DNA of 64,000 bases from Ziziphus jujuba (GCF_031755915.1 NC_083389.1:13385001-13449000), one strand, 5' to 3'. Shown: positions 21,838 to 34,243, counted from the stretch's first letter. Program-made: numbers and translations. Notes: a model not told the origin generated them from the sequence alone.

Positions 21838-24800
21838 ATGGCACCAAAGAGGAACTTACGACGTCAACCGAAGAAGGGAGTTAAGAAGGTGGAAAGTAAG
21901 AGACGCGGTGGTAGCATAGCAGCACCCGACTCTAAGCGTCGACGAACTACTAGGCAGAAATCCAAAACTGAGACGGAAAGCACCAAACTTCGAGGGCACG
22001 TTCCACTTTCCTCTCCCCCATCTGATATGGTAAGTTTTATATTCATTTATGTTGTTTTGTGTGGTAAATGATAAGACATCTGACAGTATTTATTCATGAA
22101 TGTGAAAACTGAAGAAAAACTTCACCCGATGGCCATCGGTAATTGCCGATAGGCCATCGGGCTTTTTTTTAGTTCATTGTAGGTTGATTACCGATGGTTT
22201 CATCGGTAATTACCACTTGTGCAAAAATGTGAACCCATATGTCTTAAGATTTAGTTGGAAATTATTATTATCAAGTTAGGGTGGAAAAATAGGGTATGAT
22301 TAAATCGTTGATGTCAGTTCCATTTATGTAATTCATTTTGCAGCCCATCGATGCTCCAAAGGAACAGATGTTGCAGGATGCCGATATAAATAAAGTTAGG
22401 GCATATTCATTCGGGAATCCAATAGAGGCGAACAAAGTAATTACAAGTGTCCTCACAAGTGAGCAGCTGGAAAAGTATAGACAAACATGTTTTGGACATT
22501 TACTTGACATGAAGAACCTCCGGTTCTCTGGTCAGGTAGTGCATCACCTGCTTTGTAGACAAGTTGTGTCCAACAATCCAGAAGTACTGGAGTTTAACTT
22601 CGGCGGATCTGCAGTGCGGTTTACGAAGTGGGAATTCGCACTCATTAGTGGGTTAAAGTTTTGTAGGTACCCTTCGATGTATGATATGCAAATTTCCAAA
22701 GGAAATGAGCTGCGCACGAGGTTGCTAGATGACAGGAGTGACTTGAAACCGCCCGAACTGGAATGACTATGCAAGGATACACTTTTTGTGGATGATTGGG
22801 ATGCTGTTAGAATTGCGTTACTATATTTCTTAGTTCATGGTGTACTCGGAATGGATCTGAAGGTTCAAATAAATAAAAAATTCATTGATTTGGTTGCTGA
22901 TCTTGACGTATTTAATTCCTACCCTTGGGGCATTCTGAGCTACAAGGAGACGATCAACTCATTCCACAATGCATTCCAGCAACGAGGACGAGGACGTGCA
23001 GTAAAGAATAAATCACAGTATTATGACCTAAAAGGTTTTCCATTGGTGTTTTAGGTACGGTAATATATTTAATACATGTAGCGTTTACTTAAAAATTATA
23101 TTTAATAACCTATAATTTGTATTTTGTAGGCGTGGGGGTTTGAAGCAATCCCTGATTTTGGTAACCAATTTGCCGACCGGTTGGAAACCCGTTGTCCGAG
23201 GATCCTTGGATGGCATACTCCAAGGCAACCGAACCATTTTGCTGTCCATAATTGGTTCTCCTCCAATAGCAATGTAAGGCAAATTTTTTTTAGACTACAT
23301 GGTACGACTACATTCAAGTTACATTACCATAATCAGTTTCCAAATTTACTTTTTTTTCCTTTCTTCATTTCATGTAGTATGTTGTGCACTGGAGGTTATA
23401 TGCTACCGATGAGGAGAAGACTATGGATTACTGGCGAACAATAGCAGTTGACATACATGAAGTTCGCTACACGTCACCTCCAATTGTAGCACCAATAGTT
23501 GGCGCTAAAGATGTTGGCGCTAAAGATGTTAGCGCTAAAGATGCATTCAAAGCTGAGGAGCATTCTAGCGGCCCTCCAGATGCTAATTTCAGGGTATGCA
23601 ATTGTTACTTGCACGCAAATTTGTATTTCATATGTTGTACTAATATATGTTGACTTATGTTTTGGATATTGATATTGATTAGCTTGCTTGCTTAGAGGCA
23701 AAATTTGATGAATTAAATAAAGAGATGGCAGCGTTAAGGAAGATGCTTAGTTCTGTTATTGACCAACAAAAGCATCAGGTATCATTTAGACAACTTAGTA
23801 TACTTTACTTTGTTGCTTCAGCATTATTAAATTACATATTGTAATTCAACAATTATTTGTTGTTAGAGTTTGGGAACTGCAAAAATAACCATTGTGTTTT
23901 GCAGGCCGAGCATCATATGCATAGCCATTCACCGTCATCTTCGGTTAGACCATCATCCCCTGTGGCACCGTCTGTTGGAGAGCAAGCTGAAGAATTTGAT
24001 GCACCCATAGACGGTTCCAATGGTAGGAAGGAGGATGATGATTGTACTACACCGTTTGAGCCTATCGTACCTGGAGGACCCTATGTGGAGGATTCCTGGG
24101 CTTTGATGCCATATCAGCCTTTGCATTTCGGGTGGGATATCAGTGCTTCAGCTGACAGTCCGCATCATGACCAATCAACTGAGATTGAGGTGGAAGATCG
24201 GACGCATAACGTTGGTGATACAAGCCGATTCGGTTGAGTTTACCACCAGTCACATCACGTCATCTCTCCTTACACCGACCCGTGTAAAAAGAAGGTCAAA
24301 TTTAATCTTACTCGACCTATTGATGCATCAAAGGAGAGGGCGTTCGATGAGTGGCATAGGGTGGCACCGAAGGAAGCAACCGTGTGTACATCTTATATGA
24401 CGGTGGGAAAGGAATTTTTTGCTGAGCTACTTACCGATGAAGGATGGTTGAATTCCTATGTAAGTTATATGCTTTTTGTTCATGTAAAATCATTGTGGTC
24501 CTACATTTGGAATGATGTTTTATTTATCACCTCGCACTTGTTACTTATTTCCTTTAATGTGGTTTTGCAGCATATTGATACTATTTTGTATTTCATACGA
24601 AAAAGGCGGTTTGATAATGAGAAAATGTTCACCAACACCCGTGCCATATTAGACGTGTTATTTAGGATAAGATGATGGGATGTTACTCCGTTGGTTAATG
24701 TTATATTGATGATATTTTATATTGTATATATTTCATTATTTGGCAGTCATCCATCAAAAGGCGTTATCCCATATGGAGGGCATCTCGTAGCACATATTCA

Positions 24801-25484
24801 TGTGATGCGACCCTTTGTAGCTATGTGCATGGGAAGTCACCCAAACCTAGCGTGTCGTGGCGGATATGTGATTATGTAAGTCCATACATATATTGAAAAA
24901 AATTCTCACTAAGTTTCCCATTTTGTGGATAATGAGGTTATGTTCTAATTTGCAGGTGTACATCCCTGTCAACAATGGAGGCACGCATTGGTTGGTAGCA
25001 TGTGTGGACTTGAAGGCCCGACATATTGATTTATATGATCCAAATATGGGAAATAAATATGTCCAGAATAGAGAGTTGAAGAATGCAGAATGCCTTACGT
25101 ATATGCTGCTTTACCTATTGAGGGATGGGGGATGTTACGAGAAGAATCCGGATGTGCCTCCCACTTTAGATCCATTCACGATGACCATGATCAAAGTTGC
25201 ACCCTGCCAAGATAATGGGTATGAATGTGTTGTCATTTCAAACAACTTGTATTGCTGCTGTTTTATTGTGGTTACGTGTGAAAATACACGTGGTTGGTTT
25301 TCATTAATGCTAATCATTAATGCTATTCTGCAGGGGTGATTGTGGCGTCTACGCTCTGAAACTTATTGAATACATGAGTAGTGAGGAGAATCCTTCATTT
25401 GGTCCGCAAGACATTATGTTTTTTAGAAAAATAATGCTATTGATTTGTACTTTAATAAAATTTCAACGTAGATCGTATGTTTAA
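21838..25484 (+). pseudogene. DUF1985 plus Ulp1-like C48 peptidase gene of the Mutator-like element
   Basis: I read about ten exons with GT-AG borders: 21838-22029 (basic, nuclear-signal-like start MAPKRNLRRQPKKG), 22344-23054 (DUF1985), 23130-23273, 23378-23593, 23683-23778 (heptad-rich, likely coiled coil), 23905-24459, 24571-24690, 24747-24875, 24956-25218 and 25334-25484. The C48 domain keeps all four expected residues: His in GGTHWLVAC, Asp in DLYDPN, Gln in PCQDNG and Cys in GGDCGVYALK. Ulp1-type enzymes cleave SUMO-like tags; in this transposon branch the activity is untested. In-frame stops occur at 22764 (TGA), 23052 (TAG at an exon end), 24235 (TGA) and in the exon near 24673 (TGA). 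Exon 4 has a 15-bp repeat (GAKDV). Confidence 0.82.
22115..22215. repeat. CCGATGG/TCGGTAATT palindromes in intron 1 of the Ulp1-like gene
   Basis: Two foldbacks, CCGATGGCCATCGG near 22125 and ACCGATGGTTTCATCGGTAA near 22191, use the same motif that fills the satellite array 3.5 kb downstream. They show that the motif is a property of the element's noncoding DNA and is not confined to the satellite. Confidence 0.75.
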
Positions 25485-25619
25485 TGTTATGACACTCCAT
25501 ACTAATGTTATACTAATGTTATCTTAATATGCTGAACCTATCTTTACTAATGACAACCTTTGAAAAAAAAAAAGAAAAAAGAAAAAAAAACCCTCGGTTG
25601 TGGTAAAAATTAAAGCAAA

Positions 25620-25875
25620 GATGATTACCGATGGTTCATCGATAATTCCTGATTCACCATCGGTAATTACAGAAACGCTTTTGGTAATATGAATTAAGAT
25701 TTTTTTTTTCTCCAAATACTCAACTAATGGAGTATTTTCGGCAATAACATGCAAATTATACATTCATCAATGCCCCCAAATGTTCCGAAAACGTTCTCCT
25801 ATTGGCACAAATACTTAATTACCGAAGGTTTCATCGGTAATTACCGAAATCCTACGGTAATGACATTTTACCAAT
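25620..25875. repeat. Diverged motif repeats between the Ulp1-like gene and the satellite
   Basis: The stretch contains GATTACCGATGGTTCATCG, CACCATCGGTAATTAC and AATTACCGAAGGTTTCATCG, spaced irregularly. They look like older or founder versions of the palindromes in the regular satellite that starts at about 25880. Confidence 0.7.
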
Positions 25876-28430
25876 TTTTTGGACCCCACAAGTCCCATAA
25901 CGTGTGTTGAATGCAAAAACATGCAAAATAGGGATTCTAAAATTATACTAAGGAGAAAAAATCCCAAAATTTCATAAAAGTGTCTCAAATTTTGCAAAAA
26001 AATTGGATGACTGTATTCCCTCGGTAATTCCCGAGGAAACCGTCGGTAACCAACAAATTCACTCTGGAACACTTACTGACGGTTTCATCGGTAATTCCCG
26101 AGGGTGTACAGTCCATAACATTTTACCAATTTTTTGGGCCCCACAAGTCCCCTAAGGTGTGTTGAATGCAAAAACATGGCAAATAGGGATTCTATAATTA
26201 TAATAAGCAGAGAAAATCCCAAAATTTAATAAAAGTGTACCAAATTTTGCAAAAGAATAGGATGACTGTTCACCCTCGGTAATTCCCGAGGAGATCGTCG
26301 GTAACCAACAAAAATCCTCTGGAAAACTTACCGACGGTTTCGTCGGTAATTCCCGAGGGTGTACAGTCCATCACATTTTATCAATTTTTTGGGCCCCACA
26401 AGTCCCCTAAGGTGTGTTGAATGCAAAAACATGCAAAATAAGGATTCTATAATTATACTAAGGAGAGAAAATCCCAAAATTTCATAAAAGTGTCTCAAAT
26501 TTTGCAAAAAATAGGATGACTGTTCACCCTCGGTAATTCCCGAGGAAACCGTCGGTAACCAACAAATTCACTCTGGAACACTTACCGACGGTTTCGTCGG
26601 TAATTTCCGAGGGTGCACAGTCCATAACATTTTACCAATTTTTTGGGCCCCACAAGTCCCCTAAGGTGTGTTGAATGCAAAAACATGCAAAATAGGGATT
26701 CTGTAATTATACTAAGGAGAGAAATCCCAAAATTTCATAAAAGTGTCTCAAATTTTGCAAAAAAATAGGATGACTGTTCACCCTCGGTAATTTCCGAGGA
26801 AACCGTCGGTAACCAACAAATAACCCCTGGAAAAATTACCGACGGTTTCGTCGGTAATTCCCGAGGGTGTACAGTCCATCACATTTTCCCAATTTGTTGG
26901 GCCCCACAAGTCCCATAATGTGTGTTGAATGCAAAAACATGGCAAATAGGGATTCTAAAATTATAATAAGTAGAGAAAATCCCAAAATTTAATAAAAGTG
27001 TATCAAATTTTGTAAAAAAGTAGGATGACTGTTCACCCTCGGTAATTCCCGAGGAAATCGTCGGTAACCACCAAATACCCTTTGGAAAAATTACCGATGG
27101 TTTCGTCGGTAATTCCCGAGAGTGTACAGTCCATCACATTTTACAAGTTTTTTGGGCCCCACAAGTCTCATAACGTGTGTTAGTGCAAAAACATGCAAAA
27201 CAGGGATTCTAAAATTGTCCTAAGGAGAGAAAATCACAAAATTTCATAAAAGTGTCTCAAATTTTGCAAAAAAATTGGATGACTGTATTCCCTCGGTAAT
27301 TCCCGAGGAAACCGTCGGTAACCAACAAATTCACTCTGGAACACTTACCGACGGTTTCGTCGGTAATTACCGAAAGTGTACAGTCCATAATATTTTACCA
27401 ACTTTTTGGGCCCCACAAGTCCCTTAAGTGTGTTGAATGCAACAACATGCAAAATAGGGATTCTATAATTATACTAAGTAGAGAAAATCCCAAAATTTCA
27501 TAAAAGTGTCTCAAATTTTACAAAAACGTAGGATGACTGTTCACCCTCGGTAATTCCCGAGGAAACCGTCGGTAACCAACAAATAACCCCTGGAAAAATT
27601 ACCGACGGTTTCGTCGGTAATTTCCGAGGGTGTACAGTCCATCACATTTTACCAATTTGTTGGGCCCCACAAGTCCTATAATGTGGGTTGAATGCAAAAA
27701 CATGGCAAATAGGGATTCTAAAATTATAATAAGTAGGGAAAATCCCAAAATTTAATAAAAGTGTATCAAATTTTGCAAAAAAGTCAGATGACTATTCACC
27801 CTCAGTAAGTCCCGAGGAAATCGTCGGTAACCACCAAATACCCTCTGGAAAAATTACCGACGGTTTCGTCGGTAATTCCCAAGGGTGTATAGTCCATCAC
27901 ATTTTACAAGTTTTTTAGGCCCCACAAGTCCCATAACGTGTGTTAATGCAAAAACATGCAAAACAGGACTCTAAAATTGTACTAAGGAGAGAAAATCACA
28001 AAATTTCATAAAAGTGTCTCAAATTTTGCAAAAAAATTGGATGACTGTATTCCCTCGGTAATTCCCGAGGAAACCGTCGGTAACCAACAAATTCACTCTG
28101 GAACACTTACCGAAGGTCGCGTCGGTAATTACCGAAAGTGTACAGTCCATAATATTTTAGCAATTTTTTGGGCCCCACAAGTCCCCTAAGGTGTGTTAAA
28201 TGCAACAACATGCAAAATAGGGATTCTATAATTATACTAAGGAGAGAAAATCCCAAAATTTCATAAAAGTGTATCAAATTTTGCAAAAAAATATGATGAC
28301 TGTTCACCCTCGGTAATTCCTGAGGAAATCGTCGATAACCACAGAATACCCTCTGGAAAAATTACCAACGGTTTCGTCGGTAATTCCCGAGGGTGTACAG
28401 TCCATCACATTTTACAAGTTTTTTTCATTC
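25876..28430 (+). repeat. 254-255 bp satellite, ten units, forward orientation
   Basis: Using GGGCCCCACAAGTC as marker, units begin near 25881, 26136, 26391, 26645, 26899, 27154, 27408, 27662, 27917 and 28170, a spacing of 253-255 bp. Each unit holds three foldbacks of one theme: CCTCGGTAATTCCCGAGG, then ACCGTCGGTAACC, then AATTACCGACGG with CGTCGGTAATT. The first and last parts form a larger inverted repeat of about 36 bp per arm (CACCCTCGGKAATT at each outer end). No coding sequence is intended here; the small frames are by-products. Confidence 0.95.
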
Positions 28431-29790
28431 AACACACGTTATGGGACTTGTGGGGCCCAAAAAACTTGTAAAATGTGATGTACTGTATGCCCTCGGTAAT
28501 TACCGACGAAACCGTCGGTAATTTTTCCAGAGGGTATTTGTAGGTTACCGACGATTTCCTCGGGAATTACCGAGGGTGAACTGTCATCCTATTTTTTTGC
28601 AAAATTTGATACACTTTTATTAAATTTTTGGACTTTCTCTACTTATTATAATTTTAGAATCCCTATTTGCCATGTTTTTGCATTCAACACACATTATGGG
28701 ACTTATGGGGCCCAACAAATTGGTAAAATGTGATGGACTGTACACCCTCGGGAATTACCGACGAAACCGTCGGTATTTTTTCCAGGGGGTATTTGTTGGT
28801 TACCGACGGTTTCCTCGGGAATTACCGGGGGTGAACAGTCATCCTATATTTTTACAAAATTTGAGACACTTTTATGAAATTTTGGGATTTGCTCTCCTTA
28901 GTATAATTATAAAATCCCTATTTTGCAGGTTTTTGCATTCAACACACCTTAGGGGACTTATGGGGCCCAAAAAATTGGTAAAATGTTATGGACTGTACAC
29001 TTTCGGTAATTACTGACGAAACCGTCGGTAAGTGTTCCAGAGTGAATTTGTTGGTTACCGACGGTTTCCTCTGGAATTACCGAGGGAATACAGTCATCCA
29101 ATTTTTTTGCAAAATTTGAGACACTTTTATGAAATTTTGGGATTTTCTCTCCTTAGTACAGTTTTAAAATCCCTGTTTTGCATGTTTTTGCATTCAACAC
29201 ACCTTAAGGGACTTATGGGGCCCAAAAAATTGGTAAAATGTTATGGACTGTACACCTTCGGGAATTACCGACGAAACCGTCGGTAATTTTTCCAGAAGGT
29301 ATTTGTTGGTTACTGACGATTTCCTCGGGAATTACCGAGGGAATACAGTCATCCAATTTTTTTGCAAAATTTGAGACACTTTTATGAAATTTTGGGATTT
29401 TCTCTCCTTAGTACAATTTTAGAATCCCTGTTTTGCATGTTTTTGCATTAACACACGTTATGGGACTTGTGGGACCCAAAAAACTTGTAAAATGTGATGG
29501 ACTGTACACCCTCGGTAATTACCGACGAAACCATCGGTAATTTTTCCAGGGTGTATTTGTTGGTTACCGACGGTTTCCTCGGGAATTACCGATCGTGTAC
29601 AGTCATTGTATTTTTTTAGAAAATTTGAGAACTTTTTAAGCAATTTTGGGATTTTCTCTCCTTAGGATAATTTTAGAATCCATGTTGTTCATTTTTTTGC
29701 ATTCAACACACCTTAGGGGACTTATGGGGCCCAAAAAATTGGTAAAATGTGATTGCCATAGGGTTTCTGTAATTACCGACGAAACCTTCG
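28431..29790 (-). repeat. Same satellite in reverse orientation, six units
   Basis: From about 28430 the marker appears as its complement, GACTTGTGGGGCCC, near 28452, 28707, 28962, 29217, 29471 and 29726, again 254-255 bp apart. The turn-around is the short stretch TTTTTTTCATTCAACACACG at about 28421-28441. Plus-strand frames at 28672-29286 are translations of satellite and not genes. Confidence 0.95.
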
Positions 29791-30275
29791 GTAATTTTTG
29801 AATCAAAAACAAATTGAACGTTTTCATTTTTTAATGCCGTTTAATCACTTACTTTGCCAGAATTTATCATTAATAATGCTACATTTAGCATGTTTTTGGT
29901 TGGAACACACATGATTGAAGTTGCCGGATGGAATTGTTGTGAGTCTTTTACGACGGTGTACAAATGTCAATTACCGATGATGCATTGGTCATTACCATTG
30001 GGCAGTAATATCATCCATGCAATAGTAAGAAACATACAAACAACTTAACCAAAAATTGAAGACGGAATGATATGTTATCAAAACAATACGACAGATGAAT
30101 TTGACAATAAAAGAACACATAAAGCCAACGTCTATTACGCCAAAACACATGTTACGCGGTTGGCCAACTAATTGCATTCCTGACTACATTTCATACACTC
30201 ACATACCACATAACATGACCTCATTGTCTGAATATAGCATCATGCGATTAATGGGTGTTCGTTTTAGTGGTGTTG
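29791..30275. other. 3' region of the MURA gene with scattered motif copies
   Basis: About 0.5 kb without a gene. A degenerate motif copy TCAATTACCGATGATGC near 29968 continues the theme of the array. The remainder is expected to hold the 3' untranslated region of the minus-strand transposase gene. Confidence 0.5.
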
Positions 30276-32858
30276 TTAGTTGTTAGTGCTATCAAGAGGT
30301 ACGGCGGCGGAGCATGATCGGCTGCTGTGACCAACCTGTTTGCACCTCCCGCATCTATATTGATGACGCTCCTCTCCTTGAGATTGAATCCTCTTTTTTC
30401 TCGGTCTTCCTGACTGTTTGCCAATTTGAGGTGGAAGTACAACCTAGTTTATGACATCATCTGGAGCATGCCACTGACATTTATCTCCAAGTGGATATAT
30501 GGTTTCCGAATATGCATAACGGAGTGAGTCAACTGAGTAATGCGCCGAGCAAAGGAAATATGGAGAAATATGTCGATGCTTACATGCTGCAATTGCATGG
30601 ACACAAGGAAATCCATCAATGTCAAATTCCTTGCATGAGCACGTCTTATTTTCTAAGTTAACAACTCCAACGAACATGCCATGGCCAACAACTTGAAACT
30701 CATATAAGTTCATTGGCATAACACGTAAGCCTCTGCCATTATTTGAGCGGTCATGCATGATTTTTTCCAACCAATTAGTAACAAGAGTTTGCATTGCAAC
30801 AGCGTTAGTTCGACGTTCATACCACCACCTTTGCAAAACATCACGAATGTGATCTAGTAATGGCAAAACAGGTTTATCCCTAGCATCAATAAGCACAGAA
30901 TTCATGCTCTCTGCAATGTTAGTTGTCATTATGTTGTATCTATTGCCCGGAAAATGTGATCTAGCCCATTTTGAAGGACTTGCATCCTTGAGATATTGTA
31001 CAGCTTCAATACTAACCCCTTCTAAAAGCTGCATGGCCTTATCAAAATCCTCAACAATATATGCTCTAGCTGCATCATTAAAAGTTGATATAATCGCGTT
31101 GACATTACCTTTAAACTTCTTAGCACGTAAATTTGTACCAAGATGATATGTGCAGTGGCCATGGTGATTATTAGGGAAAACTGTACGTATTACTTTTGCA
31201 ATGCTCTTGTGTCTATCCGATATAAAAGCTATATTCGGATCATCCCCAAACGCTTCTTTAAAGCTCTCAAAAAACCACGTGTAAGCCGCATCCGTCTCCC
31301 CAGGGCCTATTCCATAAGCAAGTGGATAAATTTGATTGTTCCCATCCAAACATGATGCAATATATAACAAACCTCTATATCTATTCTTCAGTATAGTTCC
31401 ATCGACAGCTACGACTCTCCGCATATGCTGGAACCCTCTAATGCTAGCTCCAAGTGCCATGAAAAAGTATAAAAATCTGTTTTGATCATCAATTTCAATT
31501 CGAGTAAACGTGCCCGAATTTTTGCTCTTCAAAACGTGACTCCATAAAGGAAGTTTTGCATATGAATCTTCTGGCGTGCCCCACAAACCTGATAGTGCAA
31601 CTTCCTTAGCGGCCCATGCTTTGTTGTAGCTTATGTTTACTTCGTAATTAGAGCGAATGTCATGCACGATATCTCGAGGTTTGTATTGCCTTGAAATCCC
31701 ATCAAACATTGGCTGGATGATGTCTCCGATAACTGAACTTGTTGCTTGACGATGATCCCTTTTCATGATATTTAAAGAGCAAATATGCTCATCCTTGAAG
31801 GCCCTAATCATGAAGGCCTCTGTATTATCACCATGTAGTTTGGTAGCACGCATTCACCACATGCAATTGTCGTTTGCACATACAACCTTATATCGGACTC
31901 TATCCGACTTCTTGACCTTGAATTCAAAATTTCTCCTTAGTGCATAAAGACTAATATTCTTCTGTAGTGCATTCTTACTCGCAAAGATTTGGTTGATTTG
32001 AATGATTTCATGGGCATTGACGGATGAGAAGCGATGGTTAACCCTAAGTTCAGCCATGGTTGCGGTAGAATCCTGTCGAATGTCCAAATGGTTTTCGGTA
32101 CAAGGAGAGGCAAGCACATCATCATTCACATTATCAATTGGAGTACTACCATAAGGAGACTCACCATGTCGACTATCACCAGCTGAAAGTCCCGAATGTT
32201 GGGTCCAACAAATGTCTCGTAACCCATCTTCACTACGATCAGTGTTGACCTCAACCTCAAATTGTTCATCTTGATCATAATCATGTCCACGATATTCATT
32301 CATATCATTAATGTCGAAGTGCTCATTATCATGATCATGTTCCACAGATTGCACATTGTTTTCACAAATTTGATTTTCAGAGAATCCAGGTTGAGTTTCC
32401 GGCACATGAAACTGCATGTCGGCATCAGAGGTACAAGTAGCTATCTCGGGAACTGCAAATAGTGGGGCATTAGTCATAAATCCTGAACTTGTAGGTATCC
32501 TATTCACAACACATCCAGCAGTATTAATACTTTTTGGAACCCTGGATAACACATCAACAATAAGTGGAGATCTGTTTTGAGGTCTGTGTGAACTATACTC
32601 TTCTATAAAACTTTGTAGGTCTTCATCATTTTCCACAACGTACGGCTCACATGACAAACACACATGGTATATGAAGATTAATTGATGTTGTGTAGAATCT
32701 AAGTTGAGAGCGTTGTAGACAACATCTTCAAGTTCGGCCAACGTACAATTCCTTTTGATACGTATAATCTTCGTTCTTTGACGTTGGTATCTCTAGGTAC
32801 CTTCAGAACATACACTCCATGTTCCATCATAGAACAGTAAAACTGAAATTTGTGACAT
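30276..32858 (-). pseudogene. MURA-type transposase of the Mutator-like element
   Basis: One continuous frame of 860 codons runs from ATG at 32858 (MSQISVLLFYDGTWSV) to TAA at 30278-30276, broken by three nonsense codons: TAG at 32795, TGA at 31856 and TAG at 30446. Order of parts: N-terminal domain (RIKRNCTLAELEDVV), an acidic linker, a MuDR-type DNA-binding domain (YKVVCANDNCMW), the DDE catalytic region (first Asp VVAVDGTILKNRY, second Asp AFISDRHKSI), a SWIM zinc finger (CSCKEFDIDGFPCVHAIAACKH), and, beyond the last stop, a basic GRPRKKR stretch and a zinc knuckle (CGRCKQVGHSSRSC). It would cut and paste the element. With no frameshift and only three point stops, decay is recent. Confidence 0.92.
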
Positions 32859-34243
32859 TGAGCACAAAGAGTTTACCAATTCAAAACATACTAAGTATCT
32901 ACTTCTGCAATCGTAGAATCTTTGCTGGAAGGTTTAACTATAATCCTGAAGCAAAAGTAATGAAAAAATACAAATACATTTTTAGTAAATGAGTATAGAA
33001 AATAAGCCAAACAATTATGTTATTAACGCCTACTGGAATAGCATTTTAAATACAAATACAAATGCATTTTTAGTAAATGAGTAAAGATAAAATAGGAATG
33101 CATTTTATGTAAATGAGTACAAATGCTGTTTAAGGGAAAAATGTTGCCATATATGTACACATATTTATATTTATAACACACCCTGTGAAAGCTGATAGAA
33201 GGTACTAGCTGCTAGATAGAGAAGACAAACGAGTTTTGTAGTTGGTCAATGTTTTCCCTTTCTGACCATGTAAATGTTATTTTTTTAATACAATATTGAC
33301 AAATTAAATTCTTATTCTTAGGCTAATATATATATATATATATATTTATTAATTAAATTGATCCATTGAAAGGTCTAATGCTTTAAATTTGACCTCGATA
33401 TCATCTTTCTGTGAATTCAAACAAAACATTTTTGATTCATTTTTATAATATTATATTTAATTTTTTGTTCATAGTTTATAACGCCTCCTTTGTTCGTACC
33501 AATTCATACTTTTTCCTCACTACTAGTATTGTGCTAAGGCTAAGTCATTATTTGATTTTGACTTTATCTATCACCTATACGTAAAGTATATTTTAGGAAA
33601 TTTTTTTCGTAAAATCAATTAACAAAATTAATATGAAGTATATTGTATTTATTTTTTGGCTTAGTTATTAAGCCATTTATGTTTACTATTGGGAGTTCAT
33701 GATTTCAAAACATTAAGATGGAAAAAAAATTATTATAAATGATAAAAAAAATTATGTAAAGAAGTAGCATAAAGCCAAATTATGTATATATATATGTATA
33801 TATATCCACATACCAGGTAATCGTTAAATCCGATCTGCAGAAACGTACAATTTAATTACATCCTTTTGAAGTGTATGGGCTCCACAATGAAGATTTTCAG
33901 ATGATGCAGGGAGAGTGAACTGAACTGAAAAGATTTTGGGATTTTCTGCAATGTTCATCAATGCAAAGAAAGAAGGCTGAAAGGTACCTAACCAACAAAA
34001 GAGAAAGAGAGAGGAAGACACAGTATACATTTAATGTGGTAGCAGGGACAGTAAGAGAGAGGGACAGAAGTTAATGAGGGTAGATAGAAATGAGAGATGG
34101 TCAAAAAAATTGTTTTAATATTATCACTTGTATTCGAGACAGTCAATGAGAAATGGAAAACTGTTATTTTTATTTTACACTTTCATATCCATGTATTTAA
34201 ATAGTTTACAAAAGCCAGACAATTAATTCCCTCCTAACAAGTC
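32859..34243. other. AT-rich region right of the transposase gene
   Basis: About 1.4 kb with no supported gene. It holds three degenerate copies of a TTTTTAGTAAATGAGTA-type repeat (32980-33125), a (TA)n run at about 33327-33346 and another near 33784-33805. It probably includes the promoter and right end of the Mutator-like element, whose terminus I could not define. Confidence 0.45.

Larger units (their letters stand above)
21838..32858. mobile_element. Mutator-like element with DUF1985-Ulp1 and MURA genes (VANDAL/Kaonashi-like)
   Basis: Two convergent genes define the element: a plus-strand DUF1985 plus C48 (Ulp1-type) protease gene and a minus-strand MURA transposase gene. A satellite array fills the space between their 3' ends. 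The combination is known from VANDAL and Kaonashi elements of Arabidopsis and from Ulp1-carrying elements in other plants. One short motif, TCGGTAATT and its complement, occurs throughout the noncoding parts. I could not find terminal inverted repeats or a 9-bp target duplication by eye, so the coordinates mark only the coding limits. Both genes carry nonsense codons, so this copy is not autonomous. Confidence 0.8.

Noticed and set aside
21838..25484. Treating the DUF1985-Ulp1 gene as a host SUMO protease
   Set aside because: DUF1985 fused to C48 with a MURA gene and the shared satellite places it in a transposon. Host Ulp1 genes lack DUF1985, and this copy has several nonsense codons.
28672..29286. 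Two frames of 84-114 residues with repeated MFLHSTH-like peptides
   Set aside because: They are translations of the 254-bp satellite; the similar frames at 25815-26072 and 28107-28307 arise in the same way.
25876..29790. A CRISPR-like array, given regular repeats
   Set aside because: The units are 254 bp and nearly identical along their full length, with no unique spacers. The DNA is plant nuclear, so this is a satellite.
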